DNA of 64,000 nucleotides from UBA9611 sp965237595 (GTDB lineage Bacteria > Chloroflexota > Dehalococcoidia > Lucifugimonadales > UBA3495). Positions 1 through 8,453 of this stretch are shown piece after piece. The notes beneath the pieces were generated by a model. That model did not search any database. It was not told the DNA's origin and saw only the letters and a program-made list of their open reading frames with translations. The stretch's first letter is position 1. Every line of letters starts with the position of its first letter. A program made the position numbers and the translations under genes. The stretch is taken from assembly GCA_965237595.1 (NCBI GenBank), contig CBDEFY010000007.1:1024429-1088428 (forward strand). Reading direction: 5' to 3'.

Positions 1-1
1 A

Positions 2-97
2 ATCATAGTGGCCATCGCCGCAGTTATGGTCCTGACCGCCACCCCGCCCGGTCCTTTGCAACAGGGAAGGTCTCGGGCGCAAACTTCGGTTGAGTGA
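2..97 (+). CDS. possible 3' end of a gene cut by the window edge
   Basis: An open frame runs from the left edge to a TGA at 95-97. It begins with a hydrophobic stretch rich in Ile, Val and Ala and then turns polar. It could be the tail of a membrane or secreted protein that starts outside the window. There is too little sequence to assign a family, and it may be chance coding. Confidence 0.25.
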   Translation: MIVAIAAVMVLTATPPGPLQQGRSRAQTSVE

Positions 98-135
98 CAG
101 CATTCTGCTCAGGTCAGCGACGGCCCACCAACGCC

Positions 136-165
136 GTAAGGGCACGGCGGTGCCGTGGCCCCTAC
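136..165. repeat. palindromic repeat, family 1 (degenerate copy)
   Basis: This is an imperfect copy of a 29-bp palindrome that occurs six times in the window; the consensus arm is GTAGGGGCACGGCA. The arm nearest the methyltransferase contains CTAC, which reads TAG on the minus strand and is that gene's stop codon. The RNA would fold into a GC-rich hairpin at the transcript end. Confidence 0.7.
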
Positions 166-863
166 CGCGCCAGCGCCTTGCGGCTGAACACGGCAAACAT
201 GGGGTCGTCCGGCGGGCTGTTGTCTGCGTTGAGGAAGGTGGCCTGGATGTCTTCGAAGTTCTCCGCCGCCTCCATGTAGGTGCCCACTAGGTCCACCCGG
301 CCCCGGTCCGTGGAATTGCGCCAGATCAGAACGGCTTTGGTAGGGAACATCCGGTTGGAAAAACTGACTATGAAGATGCCGCCCGGCCTCAAAATACGAT
401 TCACCTGCTTGAAAGTCTCTACGGGCCTGGTTAGATACTGGGCCGAAACGGTGATGAGTACGGCGTCAAAGGACTCGTCTTCAAATGGCAGGGCAGAATT
501 GATGTTCACGTTATGAACAACACATTCGTCCAGGTCTGGGTTTTCCTGCATCTCGACCTGGTTCAAGCCCAGGCCGACCATCCGTTTCTTGGCGTGACCC
601 TCGGGCCAATGGGACCGCCAGCTGCTCATCAGGTCCAGCACTTCGGCGTTTTCCGGGACTTGGTCCTTGAAGAATTGGGCCACGGCCGCGATGGCCCCTT
701 CGTCGATATGCACCACCAGACGTGGAGTTTCGTAGAAGACGCCGTCGTCCTCTTCGTCCTCCCGCTGGAAATACTCGGGTGAGAACTTAGACTCCGTGGC
801 CGGACCCCCTCGCAGGCATGAATCGGTAGGGGTGATTCGGGCGTGCCCCGGCGGCACCGGCAA
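162..863 (-). CDS. class I SAM-dependent methyltransferase
   Basis: The protein of up to 233 residues resembles small UbiE/Methyltransf_11-type enzymes. The likely SAM-binding segment near residues 95-115 reads EVLDLMSSWRSHWP, a variant of the usual glycine-rich motif I. Further on, LPFEDESFDAVLI and ILRPGGIFIVSFSN are typical motifs of this fold. The substrate cannot be told. The start is uncertain: only TTG and GTG codons are available upstream of the conserved FSPEYF segment, with no strong ribosome binding site. The TAG stop lies inside a palindromic repeat. It stands alone, divergent from the CMD-family gene. Confidence 0.75.
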   Translation of the reverse strand: MPVPPGHARITPTDSCLRGGPATESKFSPEYFQREDEEDDGVFYETPRLVVHIDEGAIAAVAQFFKDQVPENAEVLDLMSSWRSHWPEGHAKKRMVGLGLNQVEMQENPDLDECVVHNVNINSALPFEDESFDAVLITVSAQYLTRPVETFKQVNRILRPGGIFIVSFSNRMFPTKAVLIWRNSTDRGRVDLVGTYMEAAENFEDIQATFLNADNSPPDDPMFAVFSRKALAR

Positions 864-1005
864 ATTGTATCACGGCCACGCGTGGCATCTCCATGTGGAG
901 TTGCCGGCCGAGTGGCGGGCCGGCAGAAAGCGGCTGGTGGTGCGGACAACTAGGGATTACAACCCCCACTCCCGACGGAAAAAATCCAATCCAGGAGCGA
1001 TAGCT

Positions 1006-1383
1006 ATGGCGTCGGACAATAAAGAGGAAATGCTAAGACAGGTCGCCCAGAGCCGGGGTTATACGTTGGAGATGCACCGGATCATGGCCGAAGTGGACAT
1101 GGAATGGGTGGGCAAGTACAACCAGTTCATCGAGGCGACCTACACTGGGCAGCGGACGTTGGACCGGAAGACCAAGGAACTGCTGCAAGTTGCGGTGGAA
1201 GCCGCGCTCAGGGCAGACGTAGACCAGATCCAAGCCCACATCCACGTGGCGCTCCAAGAGGGCGCCACGCCCACGGAGGTGCTGGAGGCCATGTAATGCG
1301 TAATCATGCCCATGGGCGCGTTGGCCTACCGGCGCGGCCTCCAGGCCTGGTCCGCCGAGACCGGCATCGGGTTAGAGAAGTAA
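1006..1383 (+). pseudogene. carboxymuconolactone decarboxylase family protein with in-frame TAA
   Basis: From ATG 1006 the frame encodes 96 residues of a CMD/AhpD-like small helical protein, ending at TAA 1294-1296. Without any frame change the next 28 codons continue the family pattern (VIMPMGALAYRRGLQAW) to a TAA at 1381-1383. The full reading is about 125 residues, the normal size. A single change of GAA to TAA would explain the break. The usual Cys-x-x-Cys-type redox residues are not obvious, so this resembles the non-redox CMD branch. It may be a pseudogene, a sequencing error, or a gene that functions as a short form. Confidence 0.7.
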
Positions 1384-1415
1384 GGGCATCCCGATGGAAT
1401 CGCCATGCCCTAATA

Positions 1416-1454
1416 AATCGTAGAGGCACGGCATTGCCGTGCACCTACGATTTT
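1416..1454. repeat. palindromic repeat, family 1, with T-tract
   Basis: A 39-base inverted repeat (core CGTAGAGGCACGGCA and its complement) sits between two convergent genes. CTA at 1445-1447 is the TAG stop of the FAH-family gene on the minus strand. The element is flanked by AAA and TTTTT runs, so it could serve as a bidirectional terminator. Confidence 0.75.
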
Positions 1455-2230
1455 TGCCAGGCGACCTTGTTGGTCAGGGTGCCGATGTCGTTGATGGAGA
1501 TGGTGCAAACGTCGCCGTCCTTCATGTTCTCGGTGGCGCCGTCGGTACCCATCCATAGCACGTCGCCGGGTACCAGGGTCAGGTACTGGCTCATCTTGCT
1601 GATGTAGGTGCGCACGCCGAATATGGCCGTGGCCGCGTCGTACTCGCCAACCACCTGGTCGTTGACCTTGATGACCACGTGCAGGTCGTCGGGGTTCAGC
1701 CCTGTGACAATCCAGGGTCCCATGGGTTTGAAGGTGTCGGTATTCTTGGCCCGCCACATGGTGCGGTCGTTCCGCTGCCAGTTGCGCTCGCTCACGTCGT
1801 TGCCGATGGTGAACCCGAGCACATAGTCCAAGGCCTGTTCTTCGGTGACGTCGCGGCAGGTCTTTCCAATCACCGCCACCAGCTCGCCCTCGTATTGGAG
1901 CATCTCGGAGGCGTCCTTGGGCACTACGATGTCGTGGCCGTCGGGCACCAAGGCGTTGACGGCCCGGTAGCCCACGTCGGCCTGTGTGGGCAGGACCGGC
2001 TCTTCGCCGCGCATCTGGGCGGCCCAAGTGACGTGCTCCGGGTAGTTGATTCCGGCGGCGTAGAAGGTTGGAGGAATCACTGGGACTTCAAGCTTCACCG
2101 CGTCCAACTTGTGAGTGTTGGCAGTCTTCTTGTAGCTGTCGAAGGGGCTGCCCTCGACCTCGATTACCGTGTCGTCCTCAATAATGCCGTAGGAGATGGG
2201 TCCTCCGGTGGAGAATCTGCACCATTTCAT
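1445..2230 (-). CDS. fumarylacetoacetate hydrolase family protein
   Basis: The 261-residue protein has the FAH fold of metal-dependent C-C hydrolases, isomerases and decarboxylases that act on 2-oxo acids from aromatic or sugar breakdown. The acidic metal-binding motif is visible as YEGELVAVIG, followed by GFTIGNDVSERNWQ and TFKPMGPWIV, the usual order in this family. Length is typical. ATG 2230 is preceded by AGGTGA at good spacing. The stop codon lies inside a palindromic repeat. The exact substrate is not visible; a role in aromatic-ring cleavage product turnover is inferred from family and from other catabolic genes in the window. Confidence 0.85.
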   Translation of the reverse strand: MKWCRFSTGGPISYGIIEDDTVIEVEGSPFDSYKKTANTHKLDAVKLEVPVIPPTFYAAGINYPEHVTWAAQMRGEEPVLPTQADVGYRAVNALVPDGHDIVVPKDASEMLQYEGELVAVIGKTCRDVTEEQALDYVLGFTIGNDVSERNWQRNDRTMWRAKNTDTFKPMGPWIVTGLNPDDLHVVIKVNDQVVGEYDAATAIFGVRTYISKMSQYLTLVPGDVLWMGTDGATENMKDGDVCTISINDIGTLTNKVAWQKS

Positions 2231-2425
2231 GCTGTTTCACCTCATGTTCGGCCAAATGCGCTACGGTAGCCCAGAAAACCCGGCTGAGCCGACGGCGGCC
2301 GCGGATTGTCCAGGGCAATTCTACACCGTGCTCCAGCCTGGTCAAGGTGGCAAAATGTAGCCCGCCGGGCCGCCGTGAGAAAACGAAAGCCCCGGCAAAA
2401 CGAAAGCCAACAAGGTGGATTAGCC

Positions 2426-2825
2426 ATGCGACTGGAAGGAAAGACGGCCCTCATCACCGGCGCCAGCCGGAGCATCGCAAGAGGGGTCGCTTTGACCTTT
2501 GTTCGCGAGGGCGCCGACCTAGTCCTCAACACCCGCAGCAGCCGCGCCGAGCTGGACGAAGTAGCCGGCAAATGCCGGGAACTTGGCGTGAAGACCCCAC
2601 GGCGATGGCCGACGTCTCCGATGCAGCCAGCGTCTATAAGTATAAGATGGTGGAGGACGGCATCCAGGCGCTGGGCAAGATTGATATCTTGGTCAGCACC
2701 TGAAATCCTTACCGATGGGCCGCCAGCCCACCGTGCAGGACATCGCCAATGCGTGCCTGTTCTTCGCCTCCGACGAGTCCGGCTACATCACCGGCGACCG
2801 GTTGAACGTCATGGGAGGGCGGTAA
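2426..2825 (+). pseudogene. short-chain dehydrogenase/reductase remnant
   Basis: The start at ATG 2426 gives an SDR N-terminus (MRLEGKTALITGAS, with the glycine-rich NAD(P) site). After about residue 55 the frame shifts near 2597; a second frame carries ADVSDAASVYKYKMVEDG and GKIDILVS. Then the whole catalytic half, including the Tyr-x-x-x-Lys motif, is missing. A third frame resumes with an SDR C-terminus ending GYITGDRLNVMGGR at TAA 2823-2825. About half of a normal 250-residue SDR is left, so it cannot be functional. Confidence 0.85.
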
Positions 2826-3006
2826 ATAGACTAGGCGGCTCAGCCGCGTTTTCTGGGGGCCAGATGATCTCGAGTTGGCTTTGTTGCTTCTAATGGTTCC
2901 GGTGGGGATTCCCCTCCTAATTGTGGTCGTTGTGAAGCTCGCCACATCAAGGTTGGCATGATAAGGTGGCGGCAACCTCCGTGACAAACGAGCTGAAGAG
3001 AAGTCC

Positions 3007-5436
3007 GTGATTACGCCTATACGGTGTAGCGCGTGCCGGCGGGACAACCCAGCCGGTAGTAATTTCTGTACCTACTGCGGCACGCAATTGGACACCGGCG
3101 CAGCCCCACAGGAAGGGCCACCGGCGGAAACCACTCACCAGGAAAATGATCCTTCCCTAGACCGAGAGCTACGTGACATGCGGCAGGCGCTCCGCCAGCT
3201 GGGGCTATTTTTGAACCGCCTTCAGGACCGGTTATCACGGCTTGAGTTGTCGCGCCCCGGCGGCGCCCCGGCCCCGCCGCAACCGCCTTCACGCCCGTCC
3301 GGCCCCGCGGAATCCAGACCCGTTGCTTCGGCTACCCCGGATTCCGGATTTGCCGGCGCCACGGCGGGGCCCGGCTCCACACCACGGGGAAGTCCTCAGA
3401 TCGCGGAAACTCTTCGCGATTTCGTCCCTCCGTTCAGAGGGTTCTCAGTGGACTGGGAGCAGGTACTGGGCAAAAACTGGTTCGCCATAATCGGCGCCTT
3501 GGCCCTAACCATCGGCGCAGGTTTCTTTCTCAAGCTGGCCTTCGATAACGACTGGATCGGGCCCATCGGGCGGATCTCTCTGGGAATCGCGGCCGGAATA
3601 GCCCTGCTGGCAGCCGGCGAGTACAGTCAGCGCCGCGTCCCGCTCTGGGCCCAACCGGTCACGGCGGGAGGCATTGGGATACTCTACCTCTCGATCTACG
3701 CCTCCTTCGGCCTGTACGAACTCATCCTACCCCTGCCTGCCTTCCTTTTCCTTGCCTTGGTTGTTGTCTTGAGCGTGCTGTTGGCACTCCGGTACGAGTC
3801 GTTGGTCATCGCGCTGCTGGGCATCGTGGGTGCCTTCCTGACCCCCATTCTCTTGGGGCGCGACCTTCCGGACCCCCGCCTGGTGCTCGTATACCTCTTG
3901 GTTATCGACCTGGGCATATTGGGCGTAGCCACCTTCCGCAACTGGCGGTGGTTCACCATGGTGGGTTTGGTTGGTTCCTACGGTCTCTTCGCCTTGTGGC
4001 TGGACCAGTTTCCTTCCCAGAGCGTGTTGCCGGTCCACTTGTTCTTAACCGGCGTTTTCCTGGTGTTTGTCGGCGCTACCACGCTGTTCCACATTCTCTG
4101 GCGTCGAGCGCCCGGGCCTGTTGACCTGGCCCTAATAACCCTCAATGCGTCTGGCTACTACGCCCTGACCTTTGGTCTGCTGTGGGACGAGTACAAGAAC
4201 TGGTTCGGTCTGATTTCACTGAGCATTTCCCTCTTGTATGGCCTGGTGGCCTACGCGGCCATCAAGCGGGACGCACCCCCGGAGGTGGCCTTGTTTACAC
4301 TGGCCATCGCCGTGGTATTCCTCACCGTTGCGGTGCCCTTACAGTTGAGCGGCAACTGGGTCTCGGTGGCCTGGGCTGCGGAAGGCGCGGTCTTAATTTG
4401 GGTGGGCTTCCTGCTGCTACGGTGGCCCATGCGCGCCTTCGGTCTGGGTGTGCTGGCGGTGGCCGCCATACGCCTGCTGGTCTTCGATACGCCGGTGGAA
4501 TTGTTGAATTTCAACCCGGTGCTCAACGAGCGATTTCCCACCTTCGGCGCCGTCATTGCTGCATTCTCGGTGGCCGGATTCCTGTATTGGAAGCACCGGG
4601 AACACCTTGAGGATTGGGAGGAATATATCGCACTAGCCCTGGCGGGGGTGGCCAACTTCCTTACTCTGTGGCTCTTCACCGCCGAGGTCATCGCCTACTT
4701 CGACAACCGGGTATTGCTTCCTTCCAGCCAACTGGCGGCGCAGAACGCGGAGAACGCCAAATTCCTCACCCTGACTGCCATGTGGACGATGTACGCCTTC
4801 GGAATCTTGGCCATTGGAATGGCCAAACGGCATGCTCCCTTGCGTTGGGTAGGCTTGGGCTTGCTGGCCATTCCGGGCCTCAAGCTGTTGCTGTTCGATA
4901 CATTCATGGTGCAGTTGGACCCTCTAACTTTCCTGCCCGTAATTAACTTCCAATTCCTAGTCTTTTTTATCGTACTGGGGGTCTTGGTGTCCGCGGCCTA
5001 CCTCTACAAGAGAGGAAGGGACCGGTTGACGGAGGAGGAGAGTGACGTGTTTTCAGCGCTTGTGGTGGTAGCCAACTTGATTACCCTATGGTTCCTTAGC
5101 GCCGAGGCCGTCCGGTTCTTCGACAGCCAAGAAGCTAAACTACACACCGATTACTTCAGCGCTATGCACCTATCATTGACCGTGCTTTGGGCGGTGTACG
5201 CGGTTGGAATCATCGGCGTTGGTATTGCCATGCGGGCGGGCAGGGTGCGGCTGGCTGGCATGGCTCTACTGGCTATCCCCCTTGTAAAACTCTTCGTCTT
5301 CGACATTTTCTTGATGGAACGAGGTTACAGAGTCGCCGCGTTTGTTACGCTGGGAGGCTTGTTGCTGGCCACTGGTTTGGTTTACCAGCGGTACAGCCAG
5401 GCAATCAGGGGGTTCGTCTTTGGTCAGCGGGCTTAG
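3007..5436 (+). CDS. DUF2339 polytopic membrane protein with N-terminal zinc ribbon
   Basis: This 809-residue protein starts at GTG 3007. Residues 5-25 form a zinc ribbon with two Cys-x-x-Cys pairs (CSACRRDNPAGSNFCTYC). A proline-rich linker and a short region rich in Arg and Leu (about 50-85) follow, then many membrane helices from about residue 150 to the end. Helix blocks recur in the second half (AIPGLKLLLFDTF, AIPLVKLFVFDIF), which suggests internal duplication. This matches the DUF2339 family, whose function is unknown. The next gene, a DUF3999 protein, overlaps its end; the two families are known neighbours in other bacteria. Confidence 0.85.
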   Translation: MITPIRCSACRRDNPAGSNFCTYCGTQLDTGAAPQEGPPAETTHQENDPSLDRELRDMRQALRQLGLFLNRLQDRLSRLELSRPGGAPAPPQPPSRPSGPAESRPVASATPDSGFAGATAGPGSTPRGSPQIAETLRDFVPPFRGFSVDWEQVLGKNWFAIIGALALTIGAGFFLKLAFDNDWIGPIGRISLGIAAGIALLAAGEYSQRRVPLWAQPVTAGGIGILYLSIYASFGLYELILPLPAFLFLALVVVLSVLLALRYESLVIALLGIVGAFLTPILLGRDLPDPRLVLVYLLVIDLGILGVATFRNWRWFTMVGLVGSYGLFALWLDQFPSQSVLPVHLFLTGVFLVFVGATTLFHILWRRAPGPVDLALITLNASGYYALTFGLLWDEYKNWFGLISLSISLLYGLVAYAAIKRDAPPEVALFTLAIAVVFLTVAVPLQLSGNWVSVAWAAEGAVLIWVGFLLLRWPMRAFGLGVLAVAAIRLLVFDTPVELLNFNPVLNERFPTFGAVIAAFSVAGFLYWKHREHLEDWEEYIALALAGVANFLTLWLFTAEVIAYFDNRVLLPSSQLAAQNAENAKFLTLTAMWTMYAFGILAIGMAKRHAPLRWVGLGLLAIPGLKLLLFDTFMVQLDPLTFLPVINFQFLVFFIVLGVLVSAAYLYKRGRDRLTEEESDVFSALVVVANLITLWFLSAEAVRFFDSQEAKLHTDYFSAMHLSLTVLWAVYAVGIIGVGIAMRAGRVRLAGMALLAIPLVKLFVFDIFLMERGYRVAAFVTLGGLLLATGLVYQRYSQAIRGFVFGQRA

Positions 5437-6754
5437 ATTGAGGTTCAAGTTCCCGCCAGTGGCGGCCCTTTCCGTAGCGCTATTGCTCCTAGCCGCTCCC
5501 CTCGTGTCGGCGGACTTTTCCGCCCAGGCGTGGCGGTTTTTCAAACTCGTTCCGGTTTCCGATGTGATATCGGAGTCCTCGTTGGTGGAAGTTGTGCCGG
5601 ACACGGATGTCTTTGCTCATGCCGCACCGGCTCTCTCCGACCTCCGCGTCGTCGAAGAGAATAGCCAGATGGAGGCGCCCTTCGTACTATTGGTGGAAAG
5701 GGGGGAACAAAGACGGGCGTCGGTATCGGTGACCATGCAAGACCTTGGGCATGTGCCCGGTCAATACACCACCTTTGTCTTGGACCTCAACCAACAGGGA
5801 ACTCTGCACAACGAGCTGGAGATAAGCACTTCGTCGGCAAATTTCCAGCGGGACATCGTGGTAGAGGGAAGCGAGGATGCCGAAAATTGGAGGATATTGG
5901 ACCGGGGAGGCCAGATATTTGACTTCACCATCGCGGAGCGGGAATTCACCACCAGGGATACGAGAGTGAAGTACCCTTCGAGCACCGCCCGCTACCTTAG
6001 GGTCCGAATCATCGACGGAGAACTGTCTCCCCTGGACGTGCAGGGGGCCGTGGTGTTTTTTACCCAGCAGATACAGCCTAGCCGAACGGATTATCCCATA
6101 ATCATATCGGCTCGGGTGCAGGACCCGGCAGAAAGGAGCACGCAACTGACCCTGGACCTGGGGAGCCGGGGGTTCCCAACCAATCGCATGTCCTTAACCA
6201 TTGAACAGGAGAACTTTTACCGTCGCGTTAGATTGGAGGGGAGCCATGACAAGCAGTTCTGGGTCTCACTCCGCCAATCCGAGAACCTCTACGTTTTCAA
6301 TACGCCCAAATTCGTGGGCCGCCAGCTTTCCATCAGCTATCCTGAGTCCAGGTACCGTTATTTTCGTCTCACCGTTTTCAACGAAGACGATCCCCCGCTG
6401 GCCGTAACCGGCGTCCGGGCCAGCGGACATTTGCGGAAGTTGATTTTTTCTGCGGACCCTGGAGGCAGCTACAGGCTCTACTACGGAAACGCCGACGCCA
6501 TGCCTCCTTCCTACGAACTGGAGCACATTTTCCCTTATCTGGTCACCGAGAACCTGCCCGTGGCCGGATTGGGCGCCCATACCGCCAACCCTCTATTCAC
6601 CGGACCTAGCATTCCCCCGAAACCCTTTACCGAGCGTTACCCCTGGCTCCTACCCACGGTAGTGGCGATAGCAGCATTGCTGATAGGGGTCTTCCTGACC
6701 AGCCTTTTCCGGCAGCTAAAGGGGATGCTCCCCCCTCCGCCCCCGTCGGAATAG
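5420..6754 (+). CDS. DUF3999-type exported protein with C-terminal membrane anchor
   Basis: About 444 residues. The likely start is TTG 5420, overlapping the end of the DUF2339 gene by 17 bases, or TTG 5438; both leave a clear signal peptide ending VSA. The extracytoplasmic part contains two discoidin-like segments that share the pattern LRVRI or YFRLTVFN, as in DUF3999 proteins. One transmembrane helix lies near the C-terminus (VVAIAALLIGVFLTSLF), followed by a short basic and proline-rich tail. The overlap implies translational coupling and joint function with DUF2339. A role in envelope polysaccharide handling is only a guess from the discoidin-like fold. Confidence 0.7.
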   Translation: MVSGLRLRFKFPPVAALSVALLLLAAPLVSADFSAQAWRFFKLVPVSDVISESSLVEVVPDTDVFAHAAPALSDLRVVEENSQMEAPFVLLVERGEQRRASVSVTMQDLGHVPGQYTTFVLDLNQQGTLHNELEISTSSANFQRDIVVEGSEDAENWRILDRGGQIFDFTIAEREFTTRDTRVKYPSSTARYLRVRIIDGELSPLDVQGAVVFFTQQIQPSRTDYPIIISARVQDPAERSTQLTLDLGSRGFPTNRMSLTIEQENFYRRVRLEGSHDKQFWVSLRQSENLYVFNTPKFVGRQLSISYPESRYRYFRLTVFNEDDPPLAVTGVRASGHLRKLIFSADPGGSYRLYYGNADAMPPSYELEHIFPYLVTENLPVAGLGAHTANPLFTGPSIPPKPFTERYPWLLPTVVAIAALLIGVFLTSLFRQLKGMLPPPPPSE

Positions 6755-6803
6755 CGGCTAGGACGTGATTAGGGTTACGTCAAGCTCGGGGTGGCATTCT
6801 TTG

Positions 6804-7838
6804 CTATTCGCCGTCGCTGTCACCGGTTTCGCCATGTTTTTCGCCTTCCCCCAACTGGTCCCAAACCAGGGCAGCCGCTCCGGTCAAGCCCACCGAGTCG
6901 CCCAGCCGGGACGAGGTGAGTTGGAAATCTTTATGGAGCTCGCTCATGGCGCGGTCCAAGATTTGCTGGTGGATCCGGGACAGGAGGTTCAATCTCACCA
7001 GCCCGTCGGTCACGCCGCCGCCCAGCACCACCATGTCGGGGTTGAACAGGTGGACCACGTTGGTCAGGCCGACGGCCAGGGCGGACACGGTCCCTTCCAA
7101 TATGGAAACGGCCAACGGGTCCCTCTTTTCCGCCGCGTCGAAGACCGCCTCCGCATTCACTTGCTCAATGTCCAGAGAGGCCAATGCGGAGCCGGTGAAC
7201 CCGCCTGACGCCAATTTTTCTCTGGCGATGCGCCCGATACCCGTACCGGATGCCATCGCCTCCAGACATCCCATGGCACCGCATTGGCAGACCAGCGCTG
7301 AGTCCGTTGTGTCGACGAGAGTGTGGCCGATCTCGGCGGTGAGACCGTTGGCGCCCAAGAAAATCGAGCCCCTGTCCACCACGCCGCCGCCGACCCCGGT
7401 GCTAACAGTGATGTAGAACAGGGTCTTTATGGGGTGGCCGTTGTCTGCTGATTCTTTTCCGGCACCGAAGTAATACTCGCCGAAGGCGGCCAGGTTGGCG
7501 TCGTTGCCCACCCAAACGGGCACGTTAAAAGCCGCTTCCCAAAGGGATCTGAAGGACACGCCGTCCAGCACCATCAGGTTCGGCGGCTGGTGGAAGGTTC
7601 CGGTGACCGGTTCTACCGGCCCGGCGACGGCGGCGCCGATGCCCGCCACGGAGGCGCCGGCTTGCTGGATGGCGGCGGCCAGCAGGCCTTCAGCGTTGGT
7701 CAGGTACTCTTCTTTGGTGCCGCCCTGGGGGTTGGGCTGCCGCGTTTGCCAGAGAATCTCGCCCTGCCTGTTGATGACCGCAGTCCGGGTCCAGGTCCCT
7801 CCCCAGTCCATGGCAACCGCTACCTGTGGCGTACTCAT
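6804..7838 (-). CDS. ROK-family sugar kinase (glucokinase-like)
   Basis: The 344-residue protein starts at ATG 7838 behind a GGGGGG run. It has the ROK features in order: phosphate-binding MDWGGTWTRTAV, the catalytic aspartate in VGNDANLAAFGE, the ATP-site STGVGGG, EIGH, and the zinc-binding CQCGAMGCLE. ROK kinases phosphorylate glucose, N-acetylmannosamine or fructose in the cytoplasm; the motif set fits glucokinase best, without proof. It lies 24 bases after the TlpA-like gene and may be the last gene of the long minus-strand operon, though its function is unrelated to respiration. Confidence 0.88.
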   Translation of the reverse strand: MSTPQVAVAMDWGGTWTRTAVINRQGEILWQTRQPNPQGGTKEEYLTNAEGLLAAAIQQAGASVAGIGAAVAGPVEPVTGTFHQPPNLMVLDGVSFRSLWEAAFNVPVWVGNDANLAAFGEYYFGAGKESADNGHPIKTLFYITVSTGVGGGVVDRGSIFLGANGLTAEIGHTLVDTTDSALVCQCGAMGCLEAMASGTGIGRIAREKLASGGFTGSALASLDIEQVNAEAVFDAAEKRDPLAVSILEGTVSALAVGLTNVVHLFNPDMVVLGGGVTDGLVRLNLLSRIHQQILDRAMSELHKDFQLTSSRLGDSVGLTGAAALVWDQLGEGEKHGETGDSDGE

Positions 7839-7861
7839 CAACCCCCCCTTTGGGCCATCCC

Positions 7862-8419
7862 CTATCTTTCCAGCAGTTCGTTAATGGTGTCCCTTAGGAC
7901 CGTTTCGGTCAACGGGCCCGACAGCTTCTTCGCGACCACTCCGTCCCGGCCGATGAAATACTTCTCGGGGATACCACGGACGCCGTAGTCGATGGCGATG
8001 ACGCCGGTGGCGTCGAATCCGTTGAGGTAGGTCAGCCCTTCCTGCTGAAGATAAATCTCGGCGTCGCCGATGTTGTCCCAGATGGCCACTCCGACAAACT
8101 CCACGGGCTGCCCCTGGAACTCCTGGTACACCTTGGCCAGGGCCGGGGCCTCCGCCCGGCAGGGCGGGCACCAGGAGGCCCAGAAATCCACCATCACTAC
8201 CTTGCCCCGGAGGTCGGAGAGCCTTATTGCTCCGCCGCCAATCAGCTCCAGTTCGAGGTCCCTGGCCGGGCCGGTGTCTACCTCGGCTTCGACAAAATCG
8301 GCGTTCACCGCCAGTCCGCCGGGGTTTCCGCCGGAGCGAACAGACGCCCAAGCCAGGAGAGCAATCAACGCCAATATTGGGACGCCCCCTCCGACCATTA
8401 TCCAACCGCGCTTGCTCAT
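7862..8419 (-). CDS. TlpA/ResA/CcmG-like membrane-anchored thioredoxin
   Basis: The 185-residue protein has an N-terminal membrane anchor (about residues 7-27) and a thioredoxin domain with the active site WASWCPPCR. Its later segment GVRGIPEKYFIGRDG holds the cis-proline of the fold. Such proteins face outside the membrane and keep apocytochrome CxxCH cysteines reduced. ATG 8419 follows GAGGA with good spacing; an upstream frame-extension would overlap the previous gene. Its place directly after CcmH, CcmF and accessory genes supports a role in heme attachment. Confidence 0.88.
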   Translation of the reverse strand: MSKRGWIMVGGGVPILALIALLAWASVRSGGNPGGLAVNADFVEAEVDTGPARDLELELIGGGAIRLSDLRGKVVMVDFWASWCPPCRAEAPALAKVYQEFQGQPVEFVGVAIWDNIGDAEIYLQQEGLTYLNGFDATGVIAIDYGVRGIPEKYFIGRDGVVAKKLSGPLTETVLRDTINELLER

Positions 8420-8453
8420 TAAATTTGTTCCTCTTCGAGCCGCTCCCTCCTCA

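Noticed and set aside
1294..1296. Recoding of the CMD gene stop
   Set aside because: The codon is TAA, which is not used for selenocysteine or pyrrolysine; a mutation or error is simpler.
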